Positions 13,701-24,222 of a stretch of 64,000 nucleotides of DNA are shown here, piece after piece (within the stretch, counting starts at the first letter, position 1; each line of letters begins with the position of its first letter). The notes beneath the pieces are model-generated. The model had not been told where the DNA came from and made no database searches. It saw only the letters and a list, made by a program, of their open reading frames with translations. The stretch covers positions 32,964,501 through 33,028,500 of the forward strand of contig NC_058196.1 in assembly GCF_907165205.1 (NCBI RefSeq). The letters run 5' to 3'. This DNA is from Coccinella septempunctata. Taxonomy: Eukaryota; Arthropoda; Insecta; Coleoptera; Coccinellidae. The position numbers and the translations under genes were made by a program.

Positions 13701-16700
13701 GAGGCTCCCGAATCTCCCGAGGCCGAGGAGGCGACCACGGATCCCTCCTCGGAGCACGAAGAGTCCGAGACGCAGGGTTACGAAGAGGCCGGCAACGCCG
13801 CCATGATGGACAAGATGTCGGAGGAGCAGATATCGACCAAGGAGGACTTCGAGGAGTTGATCGACGAGGGTTCGAGGAAGCAGAACCTGCTGAAATCGTC
13901 TATAATCAACGTGTCCGATCTGAACGAGTTTCACAAGTACACGTCGCAGGCTTACAGTATACAACACCAGAAGAGCATACAGGTTATACAGAAACCTAGG
14001 CCGCAGATGAAACAACAACCGCAGAAATTATCCATAATAACCACTCCAGTGATTCATAACGTGACCAGCGTGGCGTCCGACGGAAAGATCACCACGACCC
14101 TGCAGAGTAGGTCAAACGTCCTAACCCTACCGAAACTGACGACAGTTCAACCGGTGATAACCTTCGTGAGCGCAGGTTCGTCCCAGATGAGTTCTATAAT
14201 ACCGGCAGGGTTCTCGGTACCAGTAATCAGCGCAAGCGCGGTGAGACAACTGGCCAACGTGAAGGTCATAGATAAACCCTCGTCGTCCCTCTCGTTAAGC
14301 CACGATAAGAGCCTACCCAAGAAGATTTTCGAAGACGACTCCGTCTCCCCGGACAGTAGTTCCAATTACGACGACGACAAGAAAGACTCTTCGGACGAAA
14401 AGTCCAAGATGGACTCCCCGCCGGTGGAACAGCCCAGAAGGCCGAGTTTCTCGGAACAACAGTCGAACAAACAAGAAACGAACGTTAAGATATTGACTAT
14501 AGAGCATAGAAGACCGTCGCCAGCGCCCTCTCCATCAAACCAAGAGCACAGACGGTCCCCTCAACAAGATACACCCAGTGACAACGCTAAAACTGTGGAA
14601 AGTTCGGTTTTACGGCCGAAGGCCCCCAGTCCGATCATCTCCAAGGCTTTATCGTCGCCGGTCATCATTCACAACACGCCGGAGTTGAAGATGACCGCTC
14701 AGATTATACAGGAATCTCAACCTGGAAGGGCGGGTAGCGACAGCTTCGAGATGAGCTCGTCGGAGGATACGAAATCGGTGGTTATTTCGATACCATCTCC
14801 GACTCCCTCCCAAGAACAGATGTTGGATAATCTCACTCTGCAGGCGATGGAGAAGAGACGCAGAGATGGCAAGGGTACCATCCCCAGCGAGTTCGAATCT
14901 TTCGAGGACGTCTTGGACATGATCGAGAATTACACGGGGGAACCCCCGACCGTCCTTGAAGACATAAAAGATAAGAAAGATACAGAGATTGAAATAAAAC
15001 CCGAGACTACCAAACAAGAGGTTAAAAGGGAAGTTAAGACTATCTCGGTCTTGAGCAACGTGGTCAAACAGACCATGCCCCAACTATCTCCATTGTCACA
15101 ACCGACAGAATTGACTACAAACATGGCGAACGCTTCGCAACAACTAAGAAGCCTACTTTCCTTACATACCAGCAGCGCCACTTCCAGCACTGAAAGCGCG
15201 GTTAAGACAGAAGCTCAAAAAATGACGTCTTCGGTTATAATGTCGGCCAGTCCGGTGGTGACCTCCAAGATCATCCAACACATCGGGCAACAACCGACCA
15301 GCTCGACCTTGAGCACGGTCATCGTGCCTAACCTAAAAACTTCGATCAGTAACGTCATCAGCAACGCTATCAAAACGTCGAGCATCAACCTACCGAAGGT
15401 TTTCAGCGTCGCGCAGACGCAGAACGTCGCGACCAGCGGCGTACAGACGCCCAGGAGCATATCTGGTTTTCACCTGATCCCCGACTATTCGAAATTAGCG
15501 CCCGTCTCCGCTATAAGTCAGAACGCTACGTCGACCATGCCGCCCACTTCGTCCATCTACAAAACGTCGGTTATAACCACCAATAGCGCGTCAACTATTG
15601 ACGTTAAGAAACCAACCTCCCTTTCTCTTAACGCCATGTTGCAATCCCACCCGGCGGCCAGCACTGCAAGTTCTACAGTCGAGACCATAACGGCGGCCAG
15701 TCTGTTGGCCACGCCCATCAGTCTGTCCAAGACGAACTTCAACGCATCGCTGGTTCAAGCCCAACCTAACGCTCTGTTGGCACAAGCCGCTGCCAACGCC
15801 ATGAACAACACGCCCACCAGTCGGATAACGCTGAACCTAACCTCCACGGCCCCTCAGTTGATACCGACCATCAGGACTACCTCCGGTACCAGTTTCTTGC
15901 ACACGCAATTGACGAAGGTGTTGAAGAAGCCCGACGTGGCCAAGCAGGAACCCATGGATACCGATGAGATCAAGCAAGAGGTGAAGGAAGAGGTTGAGGT
16001 TAAACAAGAGGTGGTTATGGTCAGTAGACCGTCTAGTCTTCCGTCGTCCAATAGAAACGAGGAGTCCCAGAACGTCTTATTGAAGAAGCTGTTACAAAAC
16101 ACTGCGTGCGCAAGTAGCCAGTCGTCCCCCATGTGTACATCGCCATCTATAGTATCAACCAGTAACGATTTGACTAAACCAACTCCAACATTATCGTCTC
16201 TTTTACCAACCAGGACGGAACCATTGATGACTCCCCCAACCTCCAAACCCTTAACCCAAAAACCGACGTTGATGACTAGAGAGACCTCTTTTGTGTCCAA
16301 CCCGATGGTGCATCAGATACCGACATCCAGCGTCGTTACGTCCCAACCCTTACACATAGACATCAAGAAATGCCTTCCGCCCAGTAGGACTCCAAGCAGG
16401 GATGATCTGTTGTCCCCTCAGACCCCAAGATCGTCGGGAAGTCAAGATTCCAGCCTTCAGACGCCGCCGTTGATCATGAAGAAAGACGGCGGTCAGTTGA
16501 TACCTCAGAGCCCCGCGTCCTTGAACCACGAGGTTAAAAGGGAGCTCATAGACGAAACTTCTCAACATTCCGAAGTTTCCGATCATAGTCGCTCTGACGT
16601 CACTGTCAAAGAAGAGGTAGAACCCATGGACGTGTCGGAGAAGGTGCTGGTGGACCCTAAGGAGGAGTTGAAGAAGCAGAAACGGCGTTTGTACCAGCAG

Positions 16701-19700
16701 AAGAGGCGGCTGAACCAGTTGCAGAGCAAGGAGAGCTCGGCGCCGCCCAAGAAGAGACCCAGGAAGAGTTCGAAGGTGGAAGAAGACTACGATACTTACC
16801 TAGACGGAGTGTTGGCCCAGCTCCGCACCCTGCCGCCGCTCAGCGTCAAAGAACCGGTGTTCCACAAGAACTACGGCGTGGTCCCGATATTCGGGTGCGG
16901 CGATTTCAGCAAGCTCGGCACCAAGGAGTTCGACTCGAGGTACGGCGACCTGTGCGGGGTATACGGCAACGCCTACCTACCCGGCTGTCTGGATTACTAC
17001 GAGACCAAGCCGTTCGGCGAGCTGGACCCGTTGCCGGACGTGGTGAACCCGTCCCCCTACCGCGATTTCTACGAGCAAGAGTTCCCGCCCGTGTTCTTCG
17101 AGAGCGAGGAGAGCCTGAGGTACGACCTGTTCTCCAGGGAGGACCAGCCGGAGGCCTTGGAGCCCAGTTCTTCGCCAGAGGACGAGTACAGCGTGCGCAG
17201 ACCGAAGCCCGATCTGGTGGGGTTGGACCTGAGGTTCAGCGAGGGTAGGAAGAAGAAGAAGAGGACGAGGAGGAGGAAGAGGCGTTGGATAAGGGTGAAG
17301 GTGGTCAGAACGAAGACGATTGGGAAGAAACGGACCACCGAGCCTTGGATGGACGAGCCTCCGGAAGCGGTGAGTTTGAGTTTATTTATTATTACGTTTG
17401 ATATAACTCAGTTCTGGGCCCATAACCTATTGGTGACCCCAATAATTTTCATCGTGAATATAGATTTATAGAATTTCTTTTTATCGATTAATATCCTTAA
17501 TTCCTTAGGACAAAGAGAACGTGGAACGGGAGCTGGCAGTGGCCAGGTCTAAAACGGGACAAAGCGAGACGCCCCAGAGCGCCCCACCGAAAGACAACGG
17601 TAACGTCACTGTAACCCTGACGTTGACCTCTTCGGCTGCGGAGAACATCATGGGTGTGCTGAGGGATCTCGCCAACATCCTCCACATACCGGCGCCCACG
17701 ACCTACCAGATCGTGGAGAGATCCCCCACTCCGCCCAGCCAGAAGTTGGGAATGTACAGGACTATTGGAAAAGACGGAAAGGAGGGGGGTGAGTTGAGAT
17801 CGAAATTAAGAATTGATAGTTTCAATCTTATCTTTGTTTTTTTTTTATGTAGCCGCTATCGATATACAAAGTATCCTGAACGGCGCTGCCAAGTTCTGCA
17901 AGCATTGCGACGTTGTCATCGATAAGGAGAAGGAGAAGGTGATCAAGAAGAAGGTCTCCGAACTTCCGTTCTTGTATAAGGACTCGGAACTGCTCGGGGA
18001 TGGCGACGATCTTTATTTCTGTGATACAACATGCTACGTCCAGTTCGCTGTCATGAACAGGTCGCCGTTTATGACGCAAGATAAGGTAAGAAGATATCTG
18101 TGACTATGACAGGTCAGCTCTGTGCCTCCTGTCAATAGAATCTCAATTAACATGCTTTAAAAATGATATTCTATGCTTGGACGTATTGCTCAGCTTAATT
18201 TCGACGGTTTTTCCAGGCTGCCGCCATCATTGACCACCTGAGCCAGAAGGACAAGGCCAAGAACGATCCTTTCGACCCTAAAAACCTGGTCATAGAGAAG
18301 ATGACAGTGCAGAAAGACGACAGGTTGATTCCAGCGTTCGGAAAACCGTACGACAGCAGGATGGAAGTGGTTGGTCAACCCTTCAAATGGAGAGGTACAA
18401 GGTGAGGATGAAATTACGACGTTTGAGTCGATCACCCGGTATAACTATCGGTTTTCGTACAGGTACAAGACGTTCACCGCCGGCTGCCTGCAGCCAGCCA
18501 ACCGCTACAAGAAACCCACCGACAAGGAGACGATGGAGCTGCTGTACAAGCTGGGCATAACGCTGGCCCCGCCCAGGGGCGTGGAAGACGCGAGACGCTG
18601 CATGTTCTGCCACGGCGCCGGCGACGGCGTCGCCGACGGTCCGGGGCGCCTGCTGAACTACGACGTCGACAAGTGGGTGCATCTGAACTGCGCCCTGTGG
18701 TCCGAGGGGGTGTACGAGACGACCAGCGGCGCCCTCATGAACCTCGACAACGCCCTCAGACAGGGCGGGGTCTCGACCTGCGTACACTGCCACAACGCCG
18801 GCGCTACGGTCAGGTGTTTCAAGACCAGGTGAGTGAGCTTATTGGTCGATAGAGTCTTGTGAGAATTCGTCGTTTTACCCTTTCCCCCAGGTGCTCCAGC
18901 GTCTACCACCTGAACTGCGCCGTCAAGGACAACTGCGTCTTCTACAAGAACAAGACGGTCTACTGCCAGCCGCACGTGCCGAAGAACGAGAAAGACAACG
19001 AACTGACCACCCTCTCCGTCTCCCGAAGGGTCTACATAAACCGCGACGAAAACAAACAGGTGGCCGCAGTCATGCACCACACCGACACCGACCATCTCCT
19101 GCGGGTGGGCAGCCTGATATTCCTCAACGTGGGGCAGCTCCTCCCGCACCAGCTGCAGAACTTCCACACCCCCAACTACATCTATCCGATCGGCTACAAG
19201 ATCGTCCGGTTCTACTGGAGCATGCGCCGTCCGAACAAGAGGTGTCGCTACGTGTGCTCCATACACGACGCGCTCGGCAAGCCCGAGTTCAGGGTGGTGG
19301 TGCAGGACCCGCCCGACGAGGACGTCGAGTTCAGGGACGGCTCGCCCAGGGCCATCTGGTCGCAGATCGTCGACAGGCTGGCCGCCCTGCGCTCAGACCT
19401 GGGCGGCGTCCGGATCTTCTCAAAATTCGTCAACGGGGAGGATCTGTTCGGGCTCTCGGAGCCCACGGTGGTGAGGGTGTTAGAGAGTTTGCCCGGTAAG
19501 TACAAGTGTGTTTGATTAATGTCAGATTTTGACGGCTGTCAAGTTTGACAGATGTCAGATTTTGACAGATGTCAGATTTTTGATAGCTGTCAAGTTTGAC
19601 AGATGTCAGATTTTGACAGATGTCAGATTGTGACAGATGTCAGATTTTGACAGATGTCACCTGGCGGATAGATCGATTCACGGTCGCGTTTTCAGGCATC

Positions 19701-22198
19701 GAAACCCTGACCGACTACAAGTTCAAGTACGGCAGGAACCCGCTGCTGGAGCTGCCGCTCGCCATCAACCCGTCCGGGGCGGCCAGGTCGGAGCCCAAGC
19801 TCAAGGTGCAGCAGCACTGGAAGCGGCACCACACGCAGCGCTCGGCCGGTTCGTCGCTGAGGCCGCTGTTCGGGCCGTCGCCGCCCGGGCCGTCGTCGTT
19901 CAGCACCTTCAGCGAGTCGAGCTGCCCGTACAGCAAGCAGTTCGTGCACTCGAAGAGTTCCCAGTACAAGAAGATGAGGCAGGAGTGGAGGAATAACGTT
20001 TACTTGGCGAGGTGAGCGGGGGGTGATTGTTGTTGGTTATGTCGGGGGACGGGGGTTTGCGCAGTCTTGGAATAGCGACGTTGTTGGATAAACGGATCTG
20101 ATAGGTGAAGAGTCTTTTGACGTTTCGTAATTGTGACATATGACATTTATCGAAATGGCGTCGGAGCATAGAGAGAAGTATGAATTATTTCGGGTCTTTT
20201 GACGTTTTAGCAGCGTGACATATGACATCTATCAAAAGGCGTCGTGATATAAGAAGTTTAAATCGATATTTGGCGTAGAAAACATGAAAATTTTTAGTTT
20301 CGATTGGGAATTATTCGTTTTTATCCAACAAGGTCGCATTCTTAGCTGAAATGGGCGATAAGAAACTGTGGCCAATGGGAAAGAAATTAATCCAATTCTT
20401 TATTTCTCCGAAGTGACGATAGTGCCTTGTCTGAACCCTCTACGTCTGAAAATCCCGATCCTAACAGTACTAACGGTCGATCTGTTGTTGGTAGTGGCAT
20501 CTAGATTAAGTTAACAGAGAAAAATCAAGAAGAACGCTCTTTGATCATTAATCGAGAAATTGAAATGGCGAGAAGGTTTTCGACAGAAAAGAAAATAACA
20601 AGCAGAAGGTAACAAGGATGAAAATGTCGAAAAATTAGGTTATGTTCGCATTGGCGTAACATTGTTTCTCAGATTTATACAGGGTGGTTCATCGATCACT
20701 CCTTTCTAACTGACGTTAACCTGTATTTGTAAGAAACGTCAGGCGGTCGTTTACTCTGTGATCTTGGATAGCTTGAGAAAATTGACATTTTTGACATTTA
20801 CCAAATGCAAATGTCAAATATCTCGATTTTCTCCAGATTTGAAACTTATTTTCAATCCTAATACAAAGATTATTTTACACAATAAGCAACAGCGTTAACT
20901 TGTTGGAAAATATAAACCATGTATACAAGGTGTTTTCAGAGGAGATAATTTTTTGACAGAAGGTAGAAGTCATCAAAATAATAATTTAGAAATTTTTTTA
21001 TTGGTGAGTATCAGGGGATGTCTTTTACTTGTATTTGTGTGAATTCGCCATCTTTTGAGTATTGTGTATGTGTTTTTCAGCGAAATTATTCATTTCGATG
21101 GGTTCTACCTTCTTTTGAATAAAGGCTTACTTCCGGAAACAGCTTGTACAGACTTTTATTTACCACCCTGTATATGACAATCTTTCGTCGTTTTTAAAGT
21201 ACTCTTGAAGCCATAACATCTCGTTTTGTAGCGTAACACCAAGTAACACTGAAAATTCGAAAACTTGAAAAAGGTGACATATATTTTTTCCTTCCGCAGG
21301 TCTAAAATCCAAGGGTTAGGGCTGTATTCTGCCCGCGACTTGGAAAAACACACCATGGTCATAGAGTATATAGGAGAGATTATAAGAACTGAAGTAGCTG
21401 AAACCAGAGAGAAAAGATATGAGGCAAAGGTGAGTCGTGTAAAAAAATTTTTCGAAAAACTTTTTTATAATTTTTTTTTTTCAGAATCGTGGAATTTACA
21501 TGTTTAGGCTGGACGAAGAACGCGTCGTCGACGCAACCCTAACCGGGGGACTGGCGAGGTACATCAACCACTCTTGCAACCCCAATTGCGTGGCGGAAAC
21601 CGTTGAAGTTGACAGAGACTTGAAAATTATAATTTTCGCCAAGAGGCGCATCCAGAGAGGAGAGGAGGTAATTTATTTTTTTCAACAGTCAATTCGGCTC
21701 ATTCGGGATTAAAAAAACAAATTTAATTCACCCGGATTGAAAAGAACAAACACAAAACGAAAACTGTCTAAAAATCACTCAAAACTGTGCCGGTAGAACC
21801 ATCTGTGACTATCATGTGGTCTTTTTATCTCGTACTTCGAAAAAAATCCGTTGGAATCGAAAAACAATCGAAAGATCCGAAGACGTCACGTCACTGGACA
21901 TTTTTCATTCGTTGATGCCCAGTCGAATGTTACGCCCATGTCTGTCATCGTGACTTAGCTCGTTTAATTCTATGGTTTGTTCTGATGGGATTTCGGATAT
22001 TGACCTTTTTCGTAATTTTTGTCGTTTTGTTCATCGCGATGAATATCGGCTTGCTAGGATAGGAGGACTTGAAAATTTTCCAATCGACGTTTGTTTCTCT
22101 TTCAGCTGTCTTACGACTATAAATTCGACATAGAGGACGACCAACACAAAATATCCTGTATGTGCGGAGCCCCGAACTGTAGAAAATGGATGAACTGA
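1764..22198 (+). CDS. trr: KMT2C/KMT2D-type histone H3K4 methyltransferase (trithorax-related), 5'-partial
   Basis: Nuclear SET-domain enzyme of the COMPASS-like complex that mono-methylates H3K4 at enhancers and works as a nuclear-receptor coactivator (family knowledge). I joined 22 exons: 1764-2333, 4391-4526, 4594-4976, 5164-5520, 5574-5997, 6054-6433, 6841-6985, 7047-7264, 8197-8304, 8998-9199, 9265-9554, 11159-11317, 11553-17369, 17509-17788, 17853-18085, 18217-18401, 18463-18828, 18891-19495, 19696-20011, 21300-21429, 21485-21667, 22106-22198. All introns are GT..AG and the sum is 11,580 nt, open to a TGA. The C-terminal order ePHD, FYRN, FYRC, SET, post-SET ending in CRKWMN is diagnostic of KMT2. 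Motifs such as NILEYADPELE and INNHLRDLLQRQQFKKL point to KMT2C/D rather than KMT2A/B. The first exon opens at a splice acceptor without an ATG, so the N-terminus (PHD/HMG part, a separate gene Lpt in Drosophila) lies upstream or outside the window. Confidence 0.95.
2334..4390. other. First visible intron of the trr-like gene
   Basis: Intron of 2057 nt, donor GTGAGA at 2334 and acceptor TTTTTAG at 4390. Its first half is the 20-bp minisatellite listed separately. The rest (about 3170-4390) shows no coding signal. Confidence 0.7.
2485..3165. repeat. Minisatellite, 20-bp degenerate unit with 160-bp higher-order period
   Basis: About 34 tandem units approximating AACTTCCAAATTCAAACGTC. A higher-order unit is visible: the distinctive AAAAT-A/G-GAGAGTCA variant followed by TTGGAACGT and TTTGGGCGTCAACTTCC occurs near 2547 and again near 2707, 160 bp (8 units) apart. 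Because it stays open it yields long spurious ORFs of FQIQAST/FKFKRHPS type. It lies wholly within an intron. Confidence 0.9.
6561..6740. repeat. Minisatellite with GGCGCC core, about 30-bp unit
   Basis: Six to seven tandem copies of a unit like TTTTAGGCGCCCA followed by an A-rich and then G-rich stretch. Two subtypes alternate at first (AAATCGAAAGGGCG and CCACGAAAGGGGGAC), then a third (CAATAAAAGGGGAT) repeats. It lies in the intron 6434-6840. Confidence 0.85.
7265..8196. other. Intron of the trr-like gene
   Basis: Intron of 932 nt, donor GTAATT and acceptor GGTTAG. A lone TATACAGGGTGTC motif near 8053 marks one end of the CAGGGTG family. Nothing else recognised. Confidence 0.6.
8305..8997. 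other. Intron of the trr-like gene
   Basis: Intron of 693 nt, donor GTGAGA and acceptor TTTCCAG. AT-rich with poly-T tracts. No repeats or coding sequence identified. Confidence 0.6.
9555..11158. other. Intron of the trr-like gene carrying a tandem satellite
   Basis: Intron of 1604 nt between exons KLRKLRK and SLNSKQRQ, donor GTGAGT and acceptor TTTTCAG. About 9860-11060 is the three-copy tandem repeat listed separately. Confidence 0.75.
9860..11060. repeat. Three-copy tandem repeat, unit about 460-480 bp
   Basis: The landmark AAATATAGGTTTTCGAA recurs at about 9930, 10388 and 10870. Around it GCGATATCT-CCTGTTATATTC-type blocks, GGGATTTCCGGTTC and CCTAGGACATTCAGTACAT repeat in the same order. 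Units differ by substitutions and small indels, so this is an old duplication. Confidence 0.85.
11553..17369 (+). other. trr: trr-like gene: giant 5.8-kb internal exon
   Basis: One uninterrupted exon of 5817 nt (1939 codons) between acceptor AAG at 11550-11552 and donor GTGAGT at 17370. It starts EYRNKQAKQH, continuing the coiled coil of the previous exon. The first third is Pro/Ser/Met-rich (many SPM repeats) with polyQ blocks around 12270-12480 and 12600-12630. The middle is acidic and Ser/Thr-rich, with short VKQE/VKEE patches resembling sumoylation sites (inference). Two further LxxLL boxes are LRSLL (15144-15158) and LKKLL (16080-16094). The end (16670-17110) has a basic stretch KKQKRRLYQQKRRLNQLQ and a conserved block with VVPIFGCGDFSKLG and PYRDFYEQEFPPVF. 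An ORF reads further upstream (ATG at 11463) through intron sequence; that is not the exon start. Confidence 0.9.
17509..20011 (+). other. trr: trr-like gene: extended PHD finger and FYRN/FYRC domains
   Basis: Exons 17509-17788 and 17853-18085 encode a Cys-containing element (CKHCDVVI...FCDTTCYVQF). The extended PHD finger, which reads nucleosomes in this family, begins at CMFCHG (18599) in exon 18463-18828 and is completed in exon 18891-19495 (CSSVYHLNCAV..KTVYCQPH), about residues 3342-3446 of the windowed protein. FYRN follows (RVGSLIFLNVGQLLP..YPIGYKIVRFYWS, about 3490-3536), then FYRC (CRYVCSI..FRVVVQDP..), finishing in exon 19696-20011. The 18402-18462 intron is only 61 nt. Splice phases 2,2,1,2 are consistent through the block. 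Confidence 0.94.
19518..19660. repeat. Short tandem repeat of TGTCAGATTTTGACAGA type
   Basis: About nine units of 15-17 bp built on TGTCA..TGACA, alternating AGATTTTGACAGATGTC and AAGTTTGACAGATGTC, within the intron 19496-19695 that splits FYRC. Each unit is itself a small palindrome. Confidence 0.85.
20107..20262. repeat. Two-copy direct duplication, unit about 90 bp
   Basis: Copies near 20107-20180 and 20197-20262 share GTCTTTTGACGTTT, GTGACATATGACAT and ATC-AAA-GGCGTCG in the same order with about 15 percent divergence by eye. Confidence 0.7.
20680..21170. mobile_element. CAGGGTGG-ended MITE in the trr-like gene
   Basis: Ends CAGGGTGGTT (20680) and, reversed, CAGGGTGGTA (21170) in TATA-like flanks, 491 bp. 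An internal block near 20940 (ACAAGGTGTTTTCAGAG then TTTTTGACAGAAGG..GTCATCAAAAT) resembles the start of the element at 44111. Confidence 0.65.
21300..22198 (+). other. trr: trr-like gene: catalytic SET and post-SET exons
   Basis: Three exons (21300-21429, 21485-21667, 22106-22198). Visible SET hallmarks: the cofactor-binding GLGLYSARD segment, EYIGEIIR, the RYINHSCNPNC block (NHSC core of the S-adenosylmethionine and pseudoknot region), and LSYDYKFD. The post-SET zinc site is CMCGAPNCRKWMN followed by TGA at 22196-22198. No catalytic motif is missing, so the enzyme should be active. The last intron (21668-22105) has acceptor TTTCAG. Confidence 0.95.
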
Positions 22199-24222
22199 AC
22201 GGAAAAACATTCAACTTGTAAAATTTTTATAATGTATAGAAGTATTTTGGTCAGATAGATTTTTACCGGGAAAAAATTCACAATACACTACCGAGACTGT
22301 CAGCAGTGCCATTTAGTACTGGACAATACTTAGAGATGAAACACATTCCACTTGTTACGGTCTACATAGTTCAGGACCTGTGCTCGAATATATTTTCTTA
22401 AAAAACGATAATTGTTAGGATACTATTCTTGTGATCTGGGTTAGGGACCAAAATTACCCCCACCCTATTTAATTTTATCGAAAATTCTAAATCCTCGTTC
22501 AAGTATTATAATTTACCTAGTGTTCCGAGTAAGAATGATAATTAATAATTTAAATGTTATCAAGTTAATTGGTTTGGATCATTCTTGGACCGTTTGATGT
22601 AAAGCTTAGTTGTTTTTCTTTGAAAACATGGAATTACCTGCCAGATGATTGCTGTGCAATAAATTAATGATTAGAGAAAGGTGTAATTTGTAAATAGTTC
22701 AAATGGATATTTTATTAAGTTTTTTGTTTTTCTTCAGATTTTATACTTTTCTCGGACCCTTGTCTGATTGTTATCTGATGTATTATTGTACATTTTGTTT
22801 ATATAATTTTGTATCGATATGATCTTATTTCGCAATACTTTATTGATCCAGAGTGATGATAATTTATTTTTTATGTATCAAATGTTGTTGAATGTAATTT
22901 TTGTCTGTTTTATGGCAAAATGACAATCACTTGTACAAAAATAATTTCTAATGAATCACTTGCAACCTGATAGTCCTGTTATAGTTAAGTACAAATTAAA
23001 ATGAAAAATGTTAAGGATATGCATTTGAGTGTAAATAATAAACAATTGTAATACGACGCGATGTTTTCTTACCATTTTCCCTTTTGTTGCATTACAGATG
23101 TCTGAAAGAATATTATAAGAAACAATTGGTAGATCCTAATACTACTCTGAATCATTCGTTATCTGACTAATCGTCATAGTTACAATTAGTAACTATTAAA
23201 GCTTCGAAAGCTAGCAAAAGCTCCTGACTTCACAGCAGTACTTTGCTCATTCTTCACAAAAAGATGTTCTAATATTATTCATTTATTTATAATGGCAATG
23301 ATTTAACATAGTGTACTAACATATAATGTTAATAAAAAAGTGATTGGTATATATTTACAATATTATTTACAGAACGTAATGTATTTGACCATGTCAAGAA
23401 AATATAGAATTCCTGTACAAGTTACAAATGTTTGGTATATTATAATACAATCACAGATAAAAATTTCATTCTGGCCTAACGTTTTTCAACACGTTATAAA
23501 ACTCAAACAAGGAGGCAATATGCAGTCAAACAATGATTTATTGGGAATTTCGATCATATTTGAATTTACTGTGAAGCCAACTTTTTCCTTGGGGGGTACC
23601 GTAATTGTTTTGTTAGTCGATTCAGAACTTTAAACATTTCCTCAGGTACTCTACGCAGACATTTTGATTGAATATTTCAGATCTACTCAATTCGTCACTG
23701 GGACTGAACAAAAAAAAAATTTCGGTTGTTTCCAACGGAATTAAAATATTCAACTTGAGTCGTCTCAAGAGATGGCGCCCACACGTTTCTCAGAAATATC
23801 ACATTTTATTCCATGATAGACTGTATCCGAATAGAATTAACAAATAATAAAAAACAAAAAATTCAGGTGCTATGATCCCTCGAGAACAGCTTCACATCAA
23901 ATTTAGCAGAAAGACAAAACGGTGCAAAAATATAAGGTTACTATCCAAAACACGTGTTATAGAAAAAAAATAAAAAGATCTTCTTATAACAGAAAATAAA
24001 CATTTATCTACAATTATTTTAAACTTTTAGGGGCAGGGGGGATTTTTATTACAAGGAGTTTGTCTTGAACTTGTTTAGAATTTGGATAGTCCCGATTCAA
24101 CAACGAAATTATCACATCCAAGATAAACCTCTTTGATTTAACTCGTCTAAGATAAAAAGTTTCACTTTTACTCAAAAAGAAAGAAGGAAAACAACACTTC
24201 GAAGATACTAAATTGATTCCCA
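22199..24222. other. Convergent 3' ends: trr-like 3' UTR, short intergenic gap, ARID5 3' UTR
   Basis: No coding sequence recognised. For the + strand gene, AATAAA signals occur at 22658-22663 and at 23037-23042; the second, in an AT-rich tract, is the better full-length 3' end. For the - strand gene, reverse-strand AATAAA signals lie at 24045-24050 and 23805-23810. The real gap between the transcription units may be under 800 bp. ORFs at 23340-23633 and 24014-24223 have no coding character. Confidence 0.6.
23037..23042 (+). promoter_or_regulatory. Candidate polyadenylation signal of the trr-like gene
   Basis: AATAAA about 840 nt after the stop codon in AT-rich sequence on the coding strand. 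An alternative AATAAA is at 22658. Not confirmed by transcript data. Confidence 0.45.

Larger units (their letters stand above)
20012..21299. other. Intron before the SET exons of the trr-like gene
   Basis: Intron of 1288 nt, donor GTGAGC and acceptor CCGCAG. It contains a two-copy duplication (20107-20262) and a CAGGGTGG-ended element (20680-21170), each listed separately. Confidence 0.7.

Noticed and set aside
12645..14018. A 457-codon - strand ORF inside the giant trr-like exon
   Set aside because: Antisense shadow: Arg/Leu/His-rich, no motifs, while the + strand is a continuous KMT2 frame.
11463..17471. A 2002-residue ORF starting at an ATG in 11463
   Set aside because: The first 30 codons and the last 34 are intron sequence. 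Splice sites at 11553 and 17369 and continuity with neighbouring KMT2 motifs define the real exon.
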